A stretch of DNA of 64,000 bases from Taklimakanibacter deserti (GTDB lineage: Bacteria; Pseudomonadota; Alphaproteobacteria; Rhizobiales; Aestuariivirgaceae): positions 23,228 to 87,227 of the forward strand of contig QORU01000024.1 of NCBI GenBank assembly GCA_003574785.1, given 5' to 3'. Below are positions 1 to 8,990 of this stretch, piece by piece; within the stretch, counting starts at the first letter, position 1, and each line of letters opens with the position of its first letter. Under the pieces are notes generated by a model. It saw only the letters and a program-made list of their open reading frames with translations. It ran no database searches and had not been told where the DNA came from. The translations under genes were made by a program, and so were the position numbers.

Positions 1-2
1 TC

Positions 3-2045
3 GTTCCCTATATCTGGCGCAAATATCTCGATTTCGCCGCTATCGCCGATGTGCAGTCGCTGAAGCGCCAGATCCATGCGGTGAAGGGCCATGGTACGAT
101 CGCGGTCCTGGGCCACAATATCAAGCTCGGCCGCGGCGGCATCCGCGAGATCGAGTTCTTCGTGCAGACCCAGCAACTCATCGCCGGCGGCCGCAATCCG
201 AAGCTGCGCGGCCGCCGCACGGTCGACATGCTGGGCCGCCTCGCCGAGGCGAAATGGATTTCACCCGAGGCGGCCGGGGAGCTGGCGCAAGCCTATCGCT
301 TCCTGCGCGTGATCGAGCACCGTATCCAGATGGTGGCGGACGAGCAGACCCATATGCTGCCCGAAGAGCAGCCCGCCTTCGACAGCCTGGCGCGCCTGTC
401 CGGTTTCGCCGACCCGGCCGAATTCGAGACGAAATTGCGTAGCACCTTCGAGCTGGTGCAGGGCCATTATGCGGCATTGTTCAAGGATGCCGAGGATCTC
501 GGGACCGAGGCGGGAAGCCTCGTCTTCACCGGCGGACGCGACGATCCGGAAACGCTCGAGACCCTGACCCGCATGGGCTTCAAGCGGGCGAGCGAGATCG
601 CCGCGATGGTCAGGAGCTGGCATTTCGGCCGCTATGGCGCGACCCGGAGCGCCAGGGCCCGCGAGCTTCTGACCGAGATCATGCCGGCGCTCTTGACCTC
701 GCTCGCCAAGAGCGGCGATGCCGACCAGGCCTTCATCGCCTTCGACCGCTTCCTCGCCGGGCTTCCGGCCGGCGTGCAGCTTTTCTCGCTACTCAAGTCC
801 AATCCGGGGCTGCTCGATCTCATCGGCACCATCCTCGGTACGGCGCCGCGCCTCGCCGAGGAATTGAGCCACCGCCCGAAAGTCCTCGACGCCGTGCTCG
901 ATCCGGGCTTCTTCGGAGCACTACCCAAGGCCGAGGAAATTGCCGCACTGCTTGCCGCGGCGATACCGCCCGAAACCGAGCTCGATGACGCGATCGATCG
1001 CGTGCGCGTCGTGGCCAAGGAACAGGCCTTTCGTATCGGCGTGCGGATCCTGTCCGAGACGGTAAGTGCCGCCGATGCGGGCGGCGCCTTCTCCGATCTG
1101 GCCGATGTCGTACTGGCTCAGCTGCACGACACGGTGACCAGAAAGATGGTACGCCGTCATGGCCGCGTGACCGGAGGCCGCAGCGCCGTCATTGCCATGG
1201 GCAAGCTTGGCGGCCGCGAGATGACGGCGGGGTCCGATCTCGATCTGGTCCTGATTTTCGATCACGACGAAGAGGCCGAGATGTCGGACGGCAAACGTCC
1301 ACTTTCACCCGGCCAGTACTTCACCCGCTTTACCCAGCGCCTGATCAATGCGGTGACGGCGCCGACCGCAGAGGGTGTCCTCTATGAGGTGGATATGCGC
1401 TTGCGACCCTCCGGCAATAAGGGCCCGGTGGCGACGAGCCTTGTGAGCTTCAGGCATTATCACCGCGATCATGCCTGGACCTGGGAAAGCCTGGCGCTCA
1501 CGCGCGCGCGTGTCGTCGCCGGCGATGCGAGCCTTGCCGATGACCTCAAGCGGGTCATCGCGGAAGATCTGTGCCGATCGCGCGACAAGGCGAAGGTCAC
1601 GGCCGATGTCGTCGACATGCGCCGGCTGATGCTGAAGGAGAATGCGCCCTATGGACTCTGGGACATCAAGCGGGCGCGGGGCGGGCTCGTCGATATCGAA
1701 TTCATCGCGCAATACCTGCAGATCATCCATGCGCATGACGCGCCGGAGATTCTCCATACAACGACCTACCGCGCCTTGGAGAAGCTGATCGCCACGCGTC
1801 TCCTGGGCGAGGCGGAGGGGCGGGTGCTCAGGGAGGCCTGCCTCCTCTATCAGCGCCTGACCCAGGTCCTGAGGCTCTGCGTCACCGGCCCCTACGATCC
1901 GCGAAAAGTTCCCTCGGGCCTCAACCGCATCGTCGCCAGCGCCACCACCGCCCCCGATATCGGTTCCGCCGAGGCTCTTCTGGCCGAGATGCAAGCCCAG
2001 GTGGCGGCGGTGTTTTCGAGGATTGTCGGACCACTCGACAATTAA
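3..2045 (+). CDS. glnE: Bifunctional glutamine-synthetase adenylyltransferase/deadenylase GlnE, 5' truncated
   Basis: GlnE attaches and removes AMP on glutamine synthetase according to nitrogen status, under PII control, in the cytoplasm. The reading frame is open from the first complete codon at position 3, so the start lies outside the window and about 680 residues are seen of a family usually 950-1000 long. The repeated GlnE signature appears twice: GRGGIREIEF near nt 130-160 and RARGGLVDIEF near nt 1673-1705. The C-terminal nucleotidyltransferase motif GSDLDL is at nt 1230-1247. The N-terminal nucleotidyltransferase motif is off the edge. An internal GTG at 51 is not the start, because conserved residues (Y-I-W-R-K-Y-L-D) precede it. 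Confidence 0.95.
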   Translation, partial: VPYIWRKYLDFAAIADVQSLKRQIHAVKGHGTIAVLGHNIKLGRGGIREIEFFVQTQQLIAGGRNPKLRGRRTVDMLGRLAEAKWISPEAAGELAQAYRFLRVIEHRIQMVADEQTHMLPEEQPAFDSLARLSGFADPAEFETKLRSTFELVQGHYAALFKDAEDLGTEAGSLVFTGGRDDPETLETLTRMGFKRASEIAAMVRSWHFGRYGATRSARARELLTEIMPALLTSLAKSGDADQAFIAFDRFLAGLPAGVQLFSLLKSNPGLLDLIGTILGTAPRLAEELSHRPKVLDAVLDPGFFGALPKAEEIAALLAAAIPPETELDDAIDRVRVVAKEQAFRIGVRILSETVSAADAGGAFSDLADVVLAQLHDTVTRKMVRRHGRVTGGRSAVIAMGKLGGREMTAGSDLDLVLIFDHDEEAEMSDGKRPLSPGQYFTRFTQRLINAVTAPTAEGVLYEVDMRLRPSGNKGPVATSLVSFRHYHRDHAWTWESLALTRARVVAGDASLADDLKRVIAEDLCRSRDKAKVTADVVDMRRLMLKENAPYGLWDIKRARGGLVDIEFIAQYLQIIHAHDAPEILHTTTYRALEKLIATRLLGEAEGRVLREACLLYQRLTQVLRLCVTGPYDPRKVPSGLNRIVASATTAPDIGSAEALLAEMQAQVAAVFSRIVGPLDN

Positions 2046-2126
2046 GGCGGAATCCAGCGACGGATATCACGATCTGTTCCGTCTTCGTTTCAGGGAGCTG
2101 ATTCCCATCAAACTAGGGAGACTGAA

Positions 2127-2576
2127 ATGAAGCTTAACGCAGCTTGTGTTGCGGGGGCAGCCGCTTTGGTTCTGCTGGGGGCTGGCCATCTCGCTTTCGC
2201 CAATGAGCCATTCCTGCCGCGCTCGGAACGCTCTTTCGCGCGCCTCGACGCCGACAGCGACGGCAAGGTGACGGTGAACGAATGGAAGCCCAAGGCGGAG
2301 AAGCGGTTTCTGCGCCTCGATGACGACCATAATGGCACGGTGACGACGGCCGAGATCGACGCCTGGCTCAAGCGCGGCATCGACCGGCGCAAGGAGCGCA
2401 TGCTGACCAGGCTCGACCAGAACAAGGACGGCAGCGTGACGCGTGACGAGGTTGACGCCTATATCGATGCTCTGTTCAATGGGGCGGACGGCGACAAGGA
2501 CGGCAGCCTGACCTTGGTGGAGATTCGCGAGAACGCACCGAAGCGCGGCAGGCAGAGCGACGTCAAAGGAAACTGA
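2127..2576 (+). CDS. Exported four-EF-hand calcium-binding protein
   Basis: This 149-residue protein has a likely signal peptide (residues 1-26, cleavage near AFA/NE) and four EF-hand loops: D41-E52, D65-E76, D97-E108 and D121-E132. Each has acidic residues at loop positions 1, 3 and 5, Gly at 6 and Glu at 12, so all four look able to bind calcium in the periplasm. A GGGAG ribosome site sits just before the ATG. The gene lies 28 bp upstream of an ECF sigma factor and two membrane protein genes. That suggests it senses a signal for, or is a target of, that sigma factor; this is inference from position only. Confidence 0.85.
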   Translation: MKLNAACVAGAAALVLLGAGHLAFANEPFLPRSERSFARLDADSDGKVTVNEWKPKAEKRFLRLDDDHNGTVTTAEIDAWLKRGIDRRKERMLTRLDQNKDGSVTRDEVDAYIDALFNGADGDKDGSLTLVEIRENAPKRGRQSDVKGN

Positions 2577-2604
2577 TGATGGGCCGGCATGAGTTGAGAC
2601 ATCC

Positions 2605-3234
2605 ATGCTCGGCGAAAGGAAGCGACCGGAAGACGTGTCGGCACGCAACACTGAGACTGACCTGTCCGCCGACCCGGACAGTGCGCTCCTCGCTGCTGCC
2701 GCGGCCGGCGATGAGAAGGCGTTCGCCGGTCTGGTCGAACGGCATTACGACATAATCTACCGCGTGGTCTGGCGAGTCACGTCAGGCCACGCGGATACCG
2801 AGGACATGGTGCAGGAAGCCTTTCTGAAGTTGTGGAATAACCCGGCGCAGGTGCGCCATGGGGCGGCCCTCAGAGGCTGGCTCATGCGCGTCGCGACCAA
2901 TCTCGCCATCGACCGGGCGCGCCGCAAGCAGGCTTCCAATATCGACGATCAACCGGAGATCGCCGCTTCCGGGCCCGATGCGCTGGACCAGGTCCTGGGC
3001 GACCGGTCGGCCCATGAGATTAATTCCGCTCTGGCACGCCTGCCGGAGCGACAGCGTTTGGCCCTCTCACTCGTCTATTTCGAGAGTATGAGCAATATTG
3101 AGGCGGCTGCGGCCCTGGAGATCAGCGTCGAGGCGGTGGAATCGCTCCTGGCGCGGGGCCGCCGGGCGCTGAAAGCCGATCTCAAGGACCGCTGGCGCGA
3201 CCTCCTTGCCGATATCGGCGAGATAAGCCAATGA
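2605..3234 (+). CDS. ECF-type RNA polymerase sigma factor
   Basis: This 209-residue sigma-70-family factor has only regions 2 and 4. Region 2 (about residues 38-103) contains the core-binding and -10 recognition segment D-T-E-D-M-V-Q-E-A-F-L-K-L-W followed by RGWLMRVATNLAIDRAR. Region 4 (about 140-195) carries L-P-E-R-Q-R-L-A-L and a helix-turn-helix ending in LLARGRRALK. Residues 1-30 look unstructured. It is followed within 10 bp by two membrane protein genes, the usual place for an anti-sigma factor, so it is probably held at the membrane and released by an envelope signal. The signal is unknown. The ribosome site before the ATG is weak; a GTG ten codons downstream is an alternative start. 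Confidence 0.9.
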   Translation: MLGERKRPEDVSARNTETDLSADPDSALLAAAAAGDEKAFAGLVERHYDIIYRVVWRVTSGHADTEDMVQEAFLKLWNNPAQVRHGAALRGWLMRVATNLAIDRARRKQASNIDDQPEIAASGPDALDQVLGDRSAHEINSALARLPERQRLALSLVYFESMSNIEAAAALEISVEAVESLLARGRRALKADLKDRWRDLLADIGEISQ

Positions 3235-3244
3235 GGAAGACGTT

Positions 3245-3703
3245 ATGGACGCGATGAGGACGAGACTGAGGGAAGTTCTGGCCGCCTATGGCGCGAACCC
3301 GGCCCGCTGGCCCGTCTCCGAGCGCGACCGGCTCATGGCGCTCGTCGAAAGGGAGCCCGAGCTCCTGGCCGAGGCGCGCGAGATCGACCAGGTGCTGGCC
3401 CGGGCGAGGGCCAAGGCGCCGGAGGTGCCAGCCGGCGCCGCCGCCCGGCTCCTGGCGCGGGCAGGGCAGCAAAAGCCGCAAGGGACGGTCGTTCCTTTCG
3501 ACCAGGCCCGGGCAAGGCCCCGGCCCTCGATCTGGACCTGGGGGGCGGCTGCGGCGCTCGCCGCGTCCTTCGGCCTCGGCATCTTCCTCGGCACCACGAA
3601 TTTCGCCGCCCGCTTCGGCGACAGCGAGGTGGTCGAGATCGACGATCCGATCGTGCTGACCGGCATCGACGATGCGACCGACCTGCTCGAGGGCGAGAGC
3701 TGA
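3245..3703 (+). CDS. Single-pass membrane protein, probable anti-sigma factor of the upstream ECF sigma
   Basis: This 152-residue protein has a cytoplasmic N-terminal half rich in charged helices (residues 1-75), one membrane segment (about 96-115, W-T-W-G-A-A-A-A-L-A-A-S-F-G-L-G) and a short acidic periplasmic tail. I see no zinc-binding anti-sigma motif (HxxxCxxC). The assignment rests on topology, size and position: a GAGGAAG ribosome site 10 bp after the sigma gene, and a TGATG overlap with the next gene. The N-terminal segment Y-G-A-N-P-A-R-W-P recalls a conserved alphaproteobacterial uncharacterised family. It could equally be a structural partner of the next gene product. Confidence 0.6.
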   Translation: MDAMRTRLREVLAAYGANPARWPVSERDRLMALVEREPELLAEAREIDQVLARARAKAPEVPAGAAARLLARAGQQKPQGTVVPFDQARARPRPSIWTWGAAAALAASFGLGIFLGTTNFAARFGDSEVVEIDDPIVLTGIDDATDLLEGES

Positions 3704-4239
3704 TGGCGGAGCACGCCGACACGCCGAGGCGGAGCTGGTTTTCGACCTGGCCGCATTGGACCATGTTCCTGCTGGTGGCCTCGCTCGCCGTCAATCTCCT
3801 GATCGGCGCCGCCATCGGCATGCGCTATTTCTACCCCGAACGTCTCGAGCGCTGGAGCGGGGCGAGCTTCACCCAGCTCCTGCCGCGCCGCTTCCTGTCG
3901 GACCTGCCGGCGGACCGGCGGCGCGAATTCCTCGATCTCCTGAAGAGCCGGCGCGAGGTGTTTCGCCAGTCGCGCGCCGGGATGCGCGACGTGGCGCTGC
4001 GTTTCGCGGCGGCACTCGAGCGCAATCCCTATGACGAGACCGAGGTCAATGCCGCGATCCAGGACTTCACCAAGCTCTCGACCCAGATGGTCGACAGCGG
4101 CACGCAAGTGACGCTCGACGTCGTCAAGAAGCTTTCGCCGGAAGAGCGCAGCCTCCTGGCGCAGAACGTGCGCGACCGCGTCGAGCGCATGCAACAGCGC
4201 CGCAAGAAATGGCAGAAGGACCAAGGTAACGAAGAGTGA
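3703..4239 (+). CDS. Periplasmic heavy-metal-sensor-like (CnrX/CpxP-type) membrane-anchored protein
   Basis: This 178-residue protein has one N-terminal membrane anchor (about residues 18-37, M-F-L-L-V-A-S-L-A-V-N-L-L-I-G) and a highly helical periplasmic region dense in Arg and Glu, with L-P-A-D-R-R-R-E-F and L-S-P-E-E-R-S-L repeats. This fits the CnrX/NccX/CpxP-like family, which senses metals or misfolded protein and works with ECF sigma/anti-sigma pairs. I see few His or Met residues, so metal binding is not evident. The start codon shares its A with the stop of the preceding gene, so the two are translationally coupled. Likely role: periplasmic sensor that gates the anti-sigma factor (inference). 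Confidence 0.65.
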   Translation: MAEHADTPRRSWFSTWPHWTMFLLVASLAVNLLIGAAIGMRYFYPERLERWSGASFTQLLPRRFLSDLPADRRREFLDLLKSRREVFRQSRAGMRDVALRFAAALERNPYDETEVNAAIQDFTKLSTQMVDSGTQVTLDVVKKLSPEERSLLAQNVRDRVERMQQRRKKWQKDQGNEE

Positions 4240-4362
4240 GTATCGTCAGCCCTCTTTGCATCGGCCACGCAGCCATCCATGCGCGACCGATGGGAGCTGA
4301 CATAGAAAGCAAGCACTGCTGATGTATGGTGCTGCCGCACATATCTCAGTGAGCTTTCTCCC

Positions 4363-4902
4363 CTAGATTCGACTATCGATCCTTATCGATCCGAAACTAG
4401 GCGCTCCGGATCGAAGGCTGGGCGGTATAATGGATACCTTGATATCGGAGAGTGCAAAGCACCCGAACTGAGATGCTTCCGCTGGCTCATAGTAAGCCAG
4501 GTAGGTCGTCTTAAACTTCTGATCGTCGGATATCAGAACGATGCGCCATATGTAATCGGCGAAATCGTAGTCATGAAAATAATGGTCTGATTCAAGCGCT
4601 GCCCATGCCTCCTTGTTCAGGAACCGTTCTATTCTTGTAATGTCACCCAAACACATCGCGACAACATTCAGACCAGGACGCAACCCGGCAACCGTTTGAG
4701 TGAAATCCTTCGTGCCCGTCAAAGAGGCTTCGAAGTACATATCGGAAATATCCCGATTTAGACCTGACTCGTCCTCGCTAAATTCGTTAAGCAGCTCCTG
4801 GAGCAGAAGAAAGGTAGTGAAAGCAGACCATGCTAAGAGGGCCCAAACAATGATCCATCTGGTGCCTCTGCGACTCCGCTGGAAAAGCATGCCTCGCGTC
4901 AT
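4363..4902 (-). CDS. Orphan single-pass membrane protein of unknown function
   Basis: I do not recognise a family. From the ATG at 4902, which is preceded by AAGGA eight bases upstream on the minus strand, the product is 179 residues: a basic N-terminus, one membrane helix (about 15-34, W-I-I-V-W-A-L-L-A-W), then an acidic, aromatic-rich external domain with several Asp/Tyr/Phe residues (Y-F-H-D-Y-D-F-A-D-Y) and two Cys. The frame stays open upstream to 5253 but that part looks non-coding. Base composition is visibly richer in A and T than neighbouring genes, which suggests a lineage-specific or acquired gene. It has no operon partner: the upstream gene converges on it and the downstream gene diverges. 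Confidence 0.5.
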   Translation of the reverse strand: MTRGMLFQRSRRGTRWIIVWALLAWSAFTTFLLLQELLNEFSEDESGLNRDISDMYFEASLTGTKDFTQTVAGLRPGLNVVAMCLGDITRIERFLNKEAWAALESDHYFHDYDFADYIWRIVLISDDQKFKTTYLAYYEPAEASQFGCFALSDIKVSIIPPSLRSGAPSFGSIRIDSRI

Positions 4903-5494
4903 TCTCGCAGTCCTTGCCGGCGCGATGAGTGCCAGGCTTTCGCCTGAGCCTTTATGACCTCCTGCGGCAGCCGACGCCACGGACATCACTATTTGTTTAA
5001 GGGGCGCATTCTGAAGCAATGACAATGCGCCGCGCATTTGCTTCTTATCGAACGTCGTTTGCCCGCCCCCACGACACAACCATACCGAACTCAACGCATC
5101 ATTTCTAAAACAGGAATTATGGCCGATTATCGGCGGTTTCAGCCGCGGCCTGCTTCCATGGATGCCATGACAACACGGCTTTCCTTCCGGTTCATTTTCT
5201 GCTATGGCCCCGCTCCCTGAGAGCAATGGCACATTGAGGCTCCGTTTTGCCAACGTAATGACCGGTCTCGTCTAGTTTCACCCGCCGGGGCGGGACAGCC
5301 GCGTGCTGTCTCCTCCCGGGTTTTCGTTCATCGGGTGGTGGTCTGAGACCGGTCTGGCATTGTCGGCCTGTGCCATGCGCAACATGCGCCGTCTCAGCTC
5401 TTCCATCACTCGAACAACATCGCCCGACCTCGGCCCTTAGGGGCGTCTCCCGCCGCCATCTTGGTGAACTTCCTGACCGGAAGGCCAAGACAGC
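4903..5494. other. Intergenic gap of about 590 bp without a supported gene
   Basis: Short open frames occur on both strands but none has a ribosome site, codon pattern or residues I recognise. The only structure I see is a perfect 6-bp inverted repeat at 5281-5294 (CCCGCC-GG-GGCGGG). It is not followed by a T-run on either strand, so I do not call it a terminator. Composition is mixed and lower in G+C than flanking genes. The promoters for the divergent genes at 4902 (minus) and 5495 (plus) must lie here. Confidence 0.5.
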
Positions 5495-6094
5495 ATGTGC
5501 GATCTCGAGCGTGTCCAATGGACCATCATTCCCAGAACTGCCCCGCAACCCTGGATCGCCTGCAGCCGATGCGGCGAGCCGAAACCTTTCCGATCGAGCG
5601 GCAAAATCAGGCTGAACGCCAATGGCCGAAGGCTCGATGCCTGGCTGATCTACAAATGCTCAGACTGTGACGGAACCTGGAACCGGCCGCTCTTCGAGCG
5701 CCGACCCATAGGCGATATAAGTATCGCCGATCTCGAGGCGCTCCAGTCCAACGATCCCGGTTGGGTAAAATCATATGAGTTCGACATCGGCGGATTGCGC
5801 GACCGGGCACGGCGTATCGATGAAGGCACGGAAGTCGAGGTCCACAAGCAGACTCTGACGGACGAGACCGGGACCGGCAATATTCTCGAAATCACGCTCG
5901 TCGTTCGTTCAGCCGTGGGCCTCAGGCTCGACCGCCTGCTCGCCGCCGAGCTTGGCCTGTCGCGGTCGCGGCTTCATGCTCTTCGCGAACAAGGACAATT
6001 GCGGATCGATCCCGACCACAAGGATGTCCTGCGGCGGCGGATCCGGGACGGCACGCGCATTGTCCTGGAGCGATTCAAGGAAGCTCGATGGTGA
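5495..6094 (+). CDS. DUF1062 family protein with an N-terminal zinc ribbon
   Basis: This 199-residue protein matches my memory of the DUF1062 family: a four-cysteine zinc ribbon (C23-x2-C26 and C55-x2-C58) with the intervening pattern R-L-N-A-N-G-R-R-L-D-A-W-L-I-Y, then the strongly conserved T-W-N-R segment. The C-terminal part (about residues 140-185) reads like an S4-type RNA-binding fold (G-L-R-L-D-R-L-L-A-A-E-L-G-L-S-R-S-R-L). Biochemical function is unknown; RNA or nucleotide binding is a reasonable inference. Its last 20 bp overlap the convergent gene at 6075. Confidence 0.8.
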   Translation: MCDLERVQWTIIPRTAPQPWIACSRCGEPKPFRSSGKIRLNANGRRLDAWLIYKCSDCDGTWNRPLFERRPIGDISIADLEALQSNDPGWVKSYEFDIGGLRDRARRIDEGTEVEVHKQTLTDETGTGNILEITLVVRSAVGLRLDRLLAAELGLSRSRLHALREQGQLRIDPDHKDVLRRRIRDGTRIVLERFKEARW

Positions 6095-6638
6095 CGTTGG
6101 GCCAGCGCTCATGCCATCTCTTTTCCGTGATGCGCGCTATGTACTCCGCCCTGCGGGCATGCCCGCGCGAGGTCGGCCGGATGGACATTGAAAAGAGATC
6201 CTGGAGCCCATAGGGCGCCAGGATCTCGAGGCCGCCACCTGTGTCCAGCCGCGCGGCGACGCAGGTGGGTGTTTCGAGCCAGAACCGCAATGCGTCGGCC
6301 GTCGAAGCATAGGGGTCATCGCCATTGCGGATATGCATGCGAGCCTGGTTGCGCACGCTCCAGGGCAGGGCCGGATCCCTGTCCCTCAGCCTCTGTTCGA
6401 TCGTCTCATCGTGCCGCGGATCGCGGTTGCCGGGATCGAAATAGAGCACGTCGATGTCATCGACTGGGGAAGCAATGGTGTAACCGGAGAGCGCGTCCCA
6501 CACCGCCGCCCTGATGAAGCCCGCGCCCACGGCCCAATCCGGCAGAGCGAGCGACCGCACGATCTCGAAGACATGCATGCGGAGCGGGGCCTGCTTGAGG
6601 ATCGCAATGAGACGCTGGTCAAGATCCCTGTCGTGCAT
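6075..6638 (-). CDS. Nucleotidyltransferase-like protein (DUF925 type)
   Basis: This 187-residue protein has the signature of the DUF925 nucleotidyltransferase-fold family: A-V-G-A-G-F-I-R-A-A-V-W-D-A-L followed by an Asp pair in D-D-I-D-V-L-Y-F-D, the metal-binding aspartates of the fold, and a C-terminal R-P-T-S-R-G-H segment. Members are thought to transfer or bind nucleotides, but no substrate is established to my knowledge. Length is normal for the family. The gene lies 33 bp downstream of the sensor kinase end on the same strand and overlaps the convergent DUF1062 gene by 20 bp. Confidence 0.8.
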   Translation of the reverse strand: MHDRDLDQRLIAILKQAPLRMHVFEIVRSLALPDWAVGAGFIRAAVWDALSGYTIASPVDDIDVLYFDPGNRDPRHDETIEQRLRDRDPALPWSVRNQARMHIRNGDDPYASTADALRFWLETPTCVAARLDTGGGLEILAPYGLQDLFSMSIRPTSRGHARRAEYIARITEKRWHERWPNVTIELP

Positions 6639-6671
6639 GAGATGAGACTTCCTTTCGGAAGAACAGGTGAG

Positions 6672-8990
6672 CTACGCCGCCGCCGAATGCGCCGGCTTCG
6701 CCGCCACCGCCGGCAGCCGCACCGTGACGATGGTGCCTTTGCCGGTCTCGCTGTCGATGGTGAGCGTGCCGCCATGGAGCTCGACCAGCGATTTGGAGAT
6801 GGCGAGGCCGAGGCCGGAGCCGCCCTTGGTCTTGGTGAACTGGTTCTCGACCTGCTCGAAGGGCCGGCCGAGCTTCTCGATGTCCTTGGGCGGAATGCCA
6901 ATGCCGGTATCGGCGATCGAGATCACGGCATGCTCGCCGTCGAGCCTGGCGGTCAGCGTGACACGCCCGCCTTCGGGTGTGAACTTCACCGCATTGGAGG
7001 TGAGGTTGATGAGGATCTGCTTGAAGGCGCGGGTGTCGACCTCGGCGTTGAGCTTCTTCGGCGTCTGGCAGACGAACTCGACCTTGCCTTCCTGGGCGCG
7101 GGATTCGACCAGGCGGATCGTCTCCTGGACGATCTCCGAGAGATCGGTCTTCTGGTACTCGAGCTTGAGGCGTCCGGCCTCGATCTTCGACATGTCGAGG
7201 ATGTCGCTGATGACATCGAGCAGGAACTGGCCGCTCGAATGGATGTCCTTGGCGTATTCGATGTATTTGCTGGCGCCGACGGGGCCGAACATCTCGTTCT
7301 CCATCACCTGGCTGAAGCCGATGATGGCATTGAGCGGCGTTCTGAGCTCGTGGCTCATATTGGCGAGGAATTCCGATTTCGACCGGCTCGCGGCTTCCGC
7401 CCGCGTTTTCTCGCGCGAATATTTGTCGGCGAGGTCGGCGAGGCGCTGCGATTGCTGCTCGGCGAGGAGGCGCTCCTTCTGCAGGTCGCGCACCGTCATC
7501 ATCAATTCGCGCTCGGAGAGCAGCAGGCGCTCTTCCTGCTGCTTGAGCGGGGTGATGTCGGTGCCGACCGAGACGAAGCCGCCGTCCTTGGTGCGCCGCT
7601 CGTTGATCTGCAGCCAGCGTCCATCGCCGAGCTGCACCTCGAAGGTGTTGCCTTCGCCGATATCGCGGCTGTGGATCGGCATGCGCTGGCGCACCGCCGG
7701 CTCCTTGGCAGTCTTGGCGACGAGCTCGTAAGGCGTGCCGGGCGTGCACACGCTGGCGGGGAGCGAATGGAACTGCTGGTATTTGGTGTTGCACAGGACG
7801 AGGCGATTTTCGGCGTCCCAGAGCACGAAGGCTTCCGAGATGTTCTCGATCGCGTCCTTGAGGCGGAGCTCCGCTTCCTGGTTGAGCCGGTCGGCGAGCT
7901 TCTGCGCGGTGATGTCGATGACGATGCCGACGAGATGCGGCTCGACCTCTTCCGGCGCATGCGAGAGCTCGGCGCGAGCCCTGAGCCACACCCAGTTGCC
8001 GTCGACATGGCGCATGCGGAACTCGTGGTCGAACACCGATTTCTGGCCGCTGAGCAGGGCCTCGACCACTTCCTCGAGCTGCGCGTCCTCGGGATGGATG
8101 CGATCGGCGACGTCGCCGAAATTGAGGAACTCGCCGGTCTCCTCGATGCCCAGTATGTCATACATGGATTTCGACCAGAAGATCCGGCCGCGCGATATGT
8201 CCCAGTCCCACAGGCCACAATGGCCGCGGTCGAGCGCCTTGTCGAGCCGCTCGGTGGCGAGGGTGAGGGTGCGGTCGGCCTCCGAGGCTTTCGCCGCCTG
8301 CCAGTGGAAGGCGCCGCCCAGCATCATCAGCACGAGGAAGGTGACGGCGAACAGCACGCTCACCTGCATGACGCTGTCCTTCCAGGCGCGCATGACATCG
8401 GCATGCTTCTGGATGACGAGCAGGCTGCCGGGCAAAGGAGCGAGGTCGCTCATGCCGACATAAGCCTCCTCGCCCGAGGACAGCATGAGGCGGGCCATCT
8501 CCGTATCGTTGATGTTGATCTCGGTGATGAAGCGGCTGGTGAGCACATCGGCGATGGTCTGGCCGGCGATCGTGCCGTCGGATTTGGAGGCGACCGTGAT
8601 CACGCCCGCGGCATTGACATAGGCGAAGATGCGGCCCTCGCGCTGCGCCTCAGGCAGGAGCGCGGCGTCGAGATCTTCCTGGGTGAAGGGTTTGGGCGTG
8701 AAGCCGGATTGGATCTGGTTGCGCGCTGCCTGCTTGATGTGCTGGGCGGCGGCCGTCGCATAAAGGAGCGTCTGGCGGTTCTGCTCGGCGAGATGAGTGG
8801 TGCGGCTTTGCGCCAATTGCAGGAAGAGCGCCAGAGCCAGGGTGATGAGGAAGAGCGAGACCAGGATCGTGATCAGGATGCGCAGCGATCTTTCGCCGAT
8901 CGAGACGCGGGCCCAGCCGGGCAAAGGCAGCGGGAGCCGGAGCACCCGCTCCTTGAAGAAAAGCTCGCCCAATTGTGCCTTGCTGCTCAA
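6672..8990 (-). CDS. Membrane PAS-domain sensor histidine kinase
   Basis: This 772-residue kinase has a membrane helix at about residues 37-60, an extracytoplasmic sensor region of about 145 residues, a second helix at about 208-227, two PAS domains (about 245-365 and 380-485), a coiled coil (485-535), the HisKA box with phospho-acceptor H547 (F-L-A-N-M-S-H-E-L-R-T-P-L-N) and an HATPase domain with DTGIGIP (694-700) and GSGLGLA (724-730). It has no receiver domain, so a separate response regulator is needed; none is adjacent. The start is a TTG with AGGGGG six bases upstream. Similar kinases lie near glnE and pepN in related bacteria, as I recall. The signal is unknown. Confidence 0.92.
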   Translation of the reverse strand: MSSKAQLGELFFKERVLRLPLPLPGWARVSIGERSLRILITILVSLFLITLALALFLQLAQSRTTHLAEQNRQTLLYATAAAQHIKQAARNQIQSGFTPKPFTQEDLDAALLPEAQREGRIFAYVNAAGVITVASKSDGTIAGQTIADVLTSRFITEININDTEMARLMLSSGEEAYVGMSDLAPLPGSLLVIQKHADVMRAWKDSVMQVSVLFAVTFLVLMMLGGAFHWQAAKASEADRTLTLATERLDKALDRGHCGLWDWDISRGRIFWSKSMYDILGIEETGEFLNFGDVADRIHPEDAQLEEVVEALLSGQKSVFDHEFRMRHVDGNWVWLRARAELSHAPEEVEPHLVGIVIDITAQKLADRLNQEAELRLKDAIENISEAFVLWDAENRLVLCNTKYQQFHSLPASVCTPGTPYELVAKTAKEPAVRQRMPIHSRDIGEGNTFEVQLGDGRWLQINERRTKDGGFVSVGTDITPLKQQEERLLLSERELMMTVRDLQKERLLAEQQSQRLADLADKYSREKTRAEAASRSKSEFLANMSHELRTPLNAIIGFSQVMENEMFGPVGASKYIEYAKDIHSSGQFLLDVISDILDMSKIEAGRLKLEYQKTDLSEIVQETIRLVESRAQEGKVEFVCQTPKKLNAEVDTRAFKQILINLTSNAVKFTPEGGRVTLTARLDGEHAVISIADTGIGIPPKDIEKLGRPFEQVENQFTKTKGGSGLGLAISKSLVELHGGTLTIDSETGKGTIVTVRLPAVAAKPAHSAAA

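Noticed and set aside
2049..2090. GGAAT with a later CGTCT upstream of the EF-hand gene as an ECF promoter
   Set aside because: Spacing is about 25 bases instead of about 16, so it does not match a known ECF -35/-10 pair.
5281..5294. CCCGCC-GG-GGCGGG as a terminator
   Set aside because: Loop of two bases and no T-run on either side.
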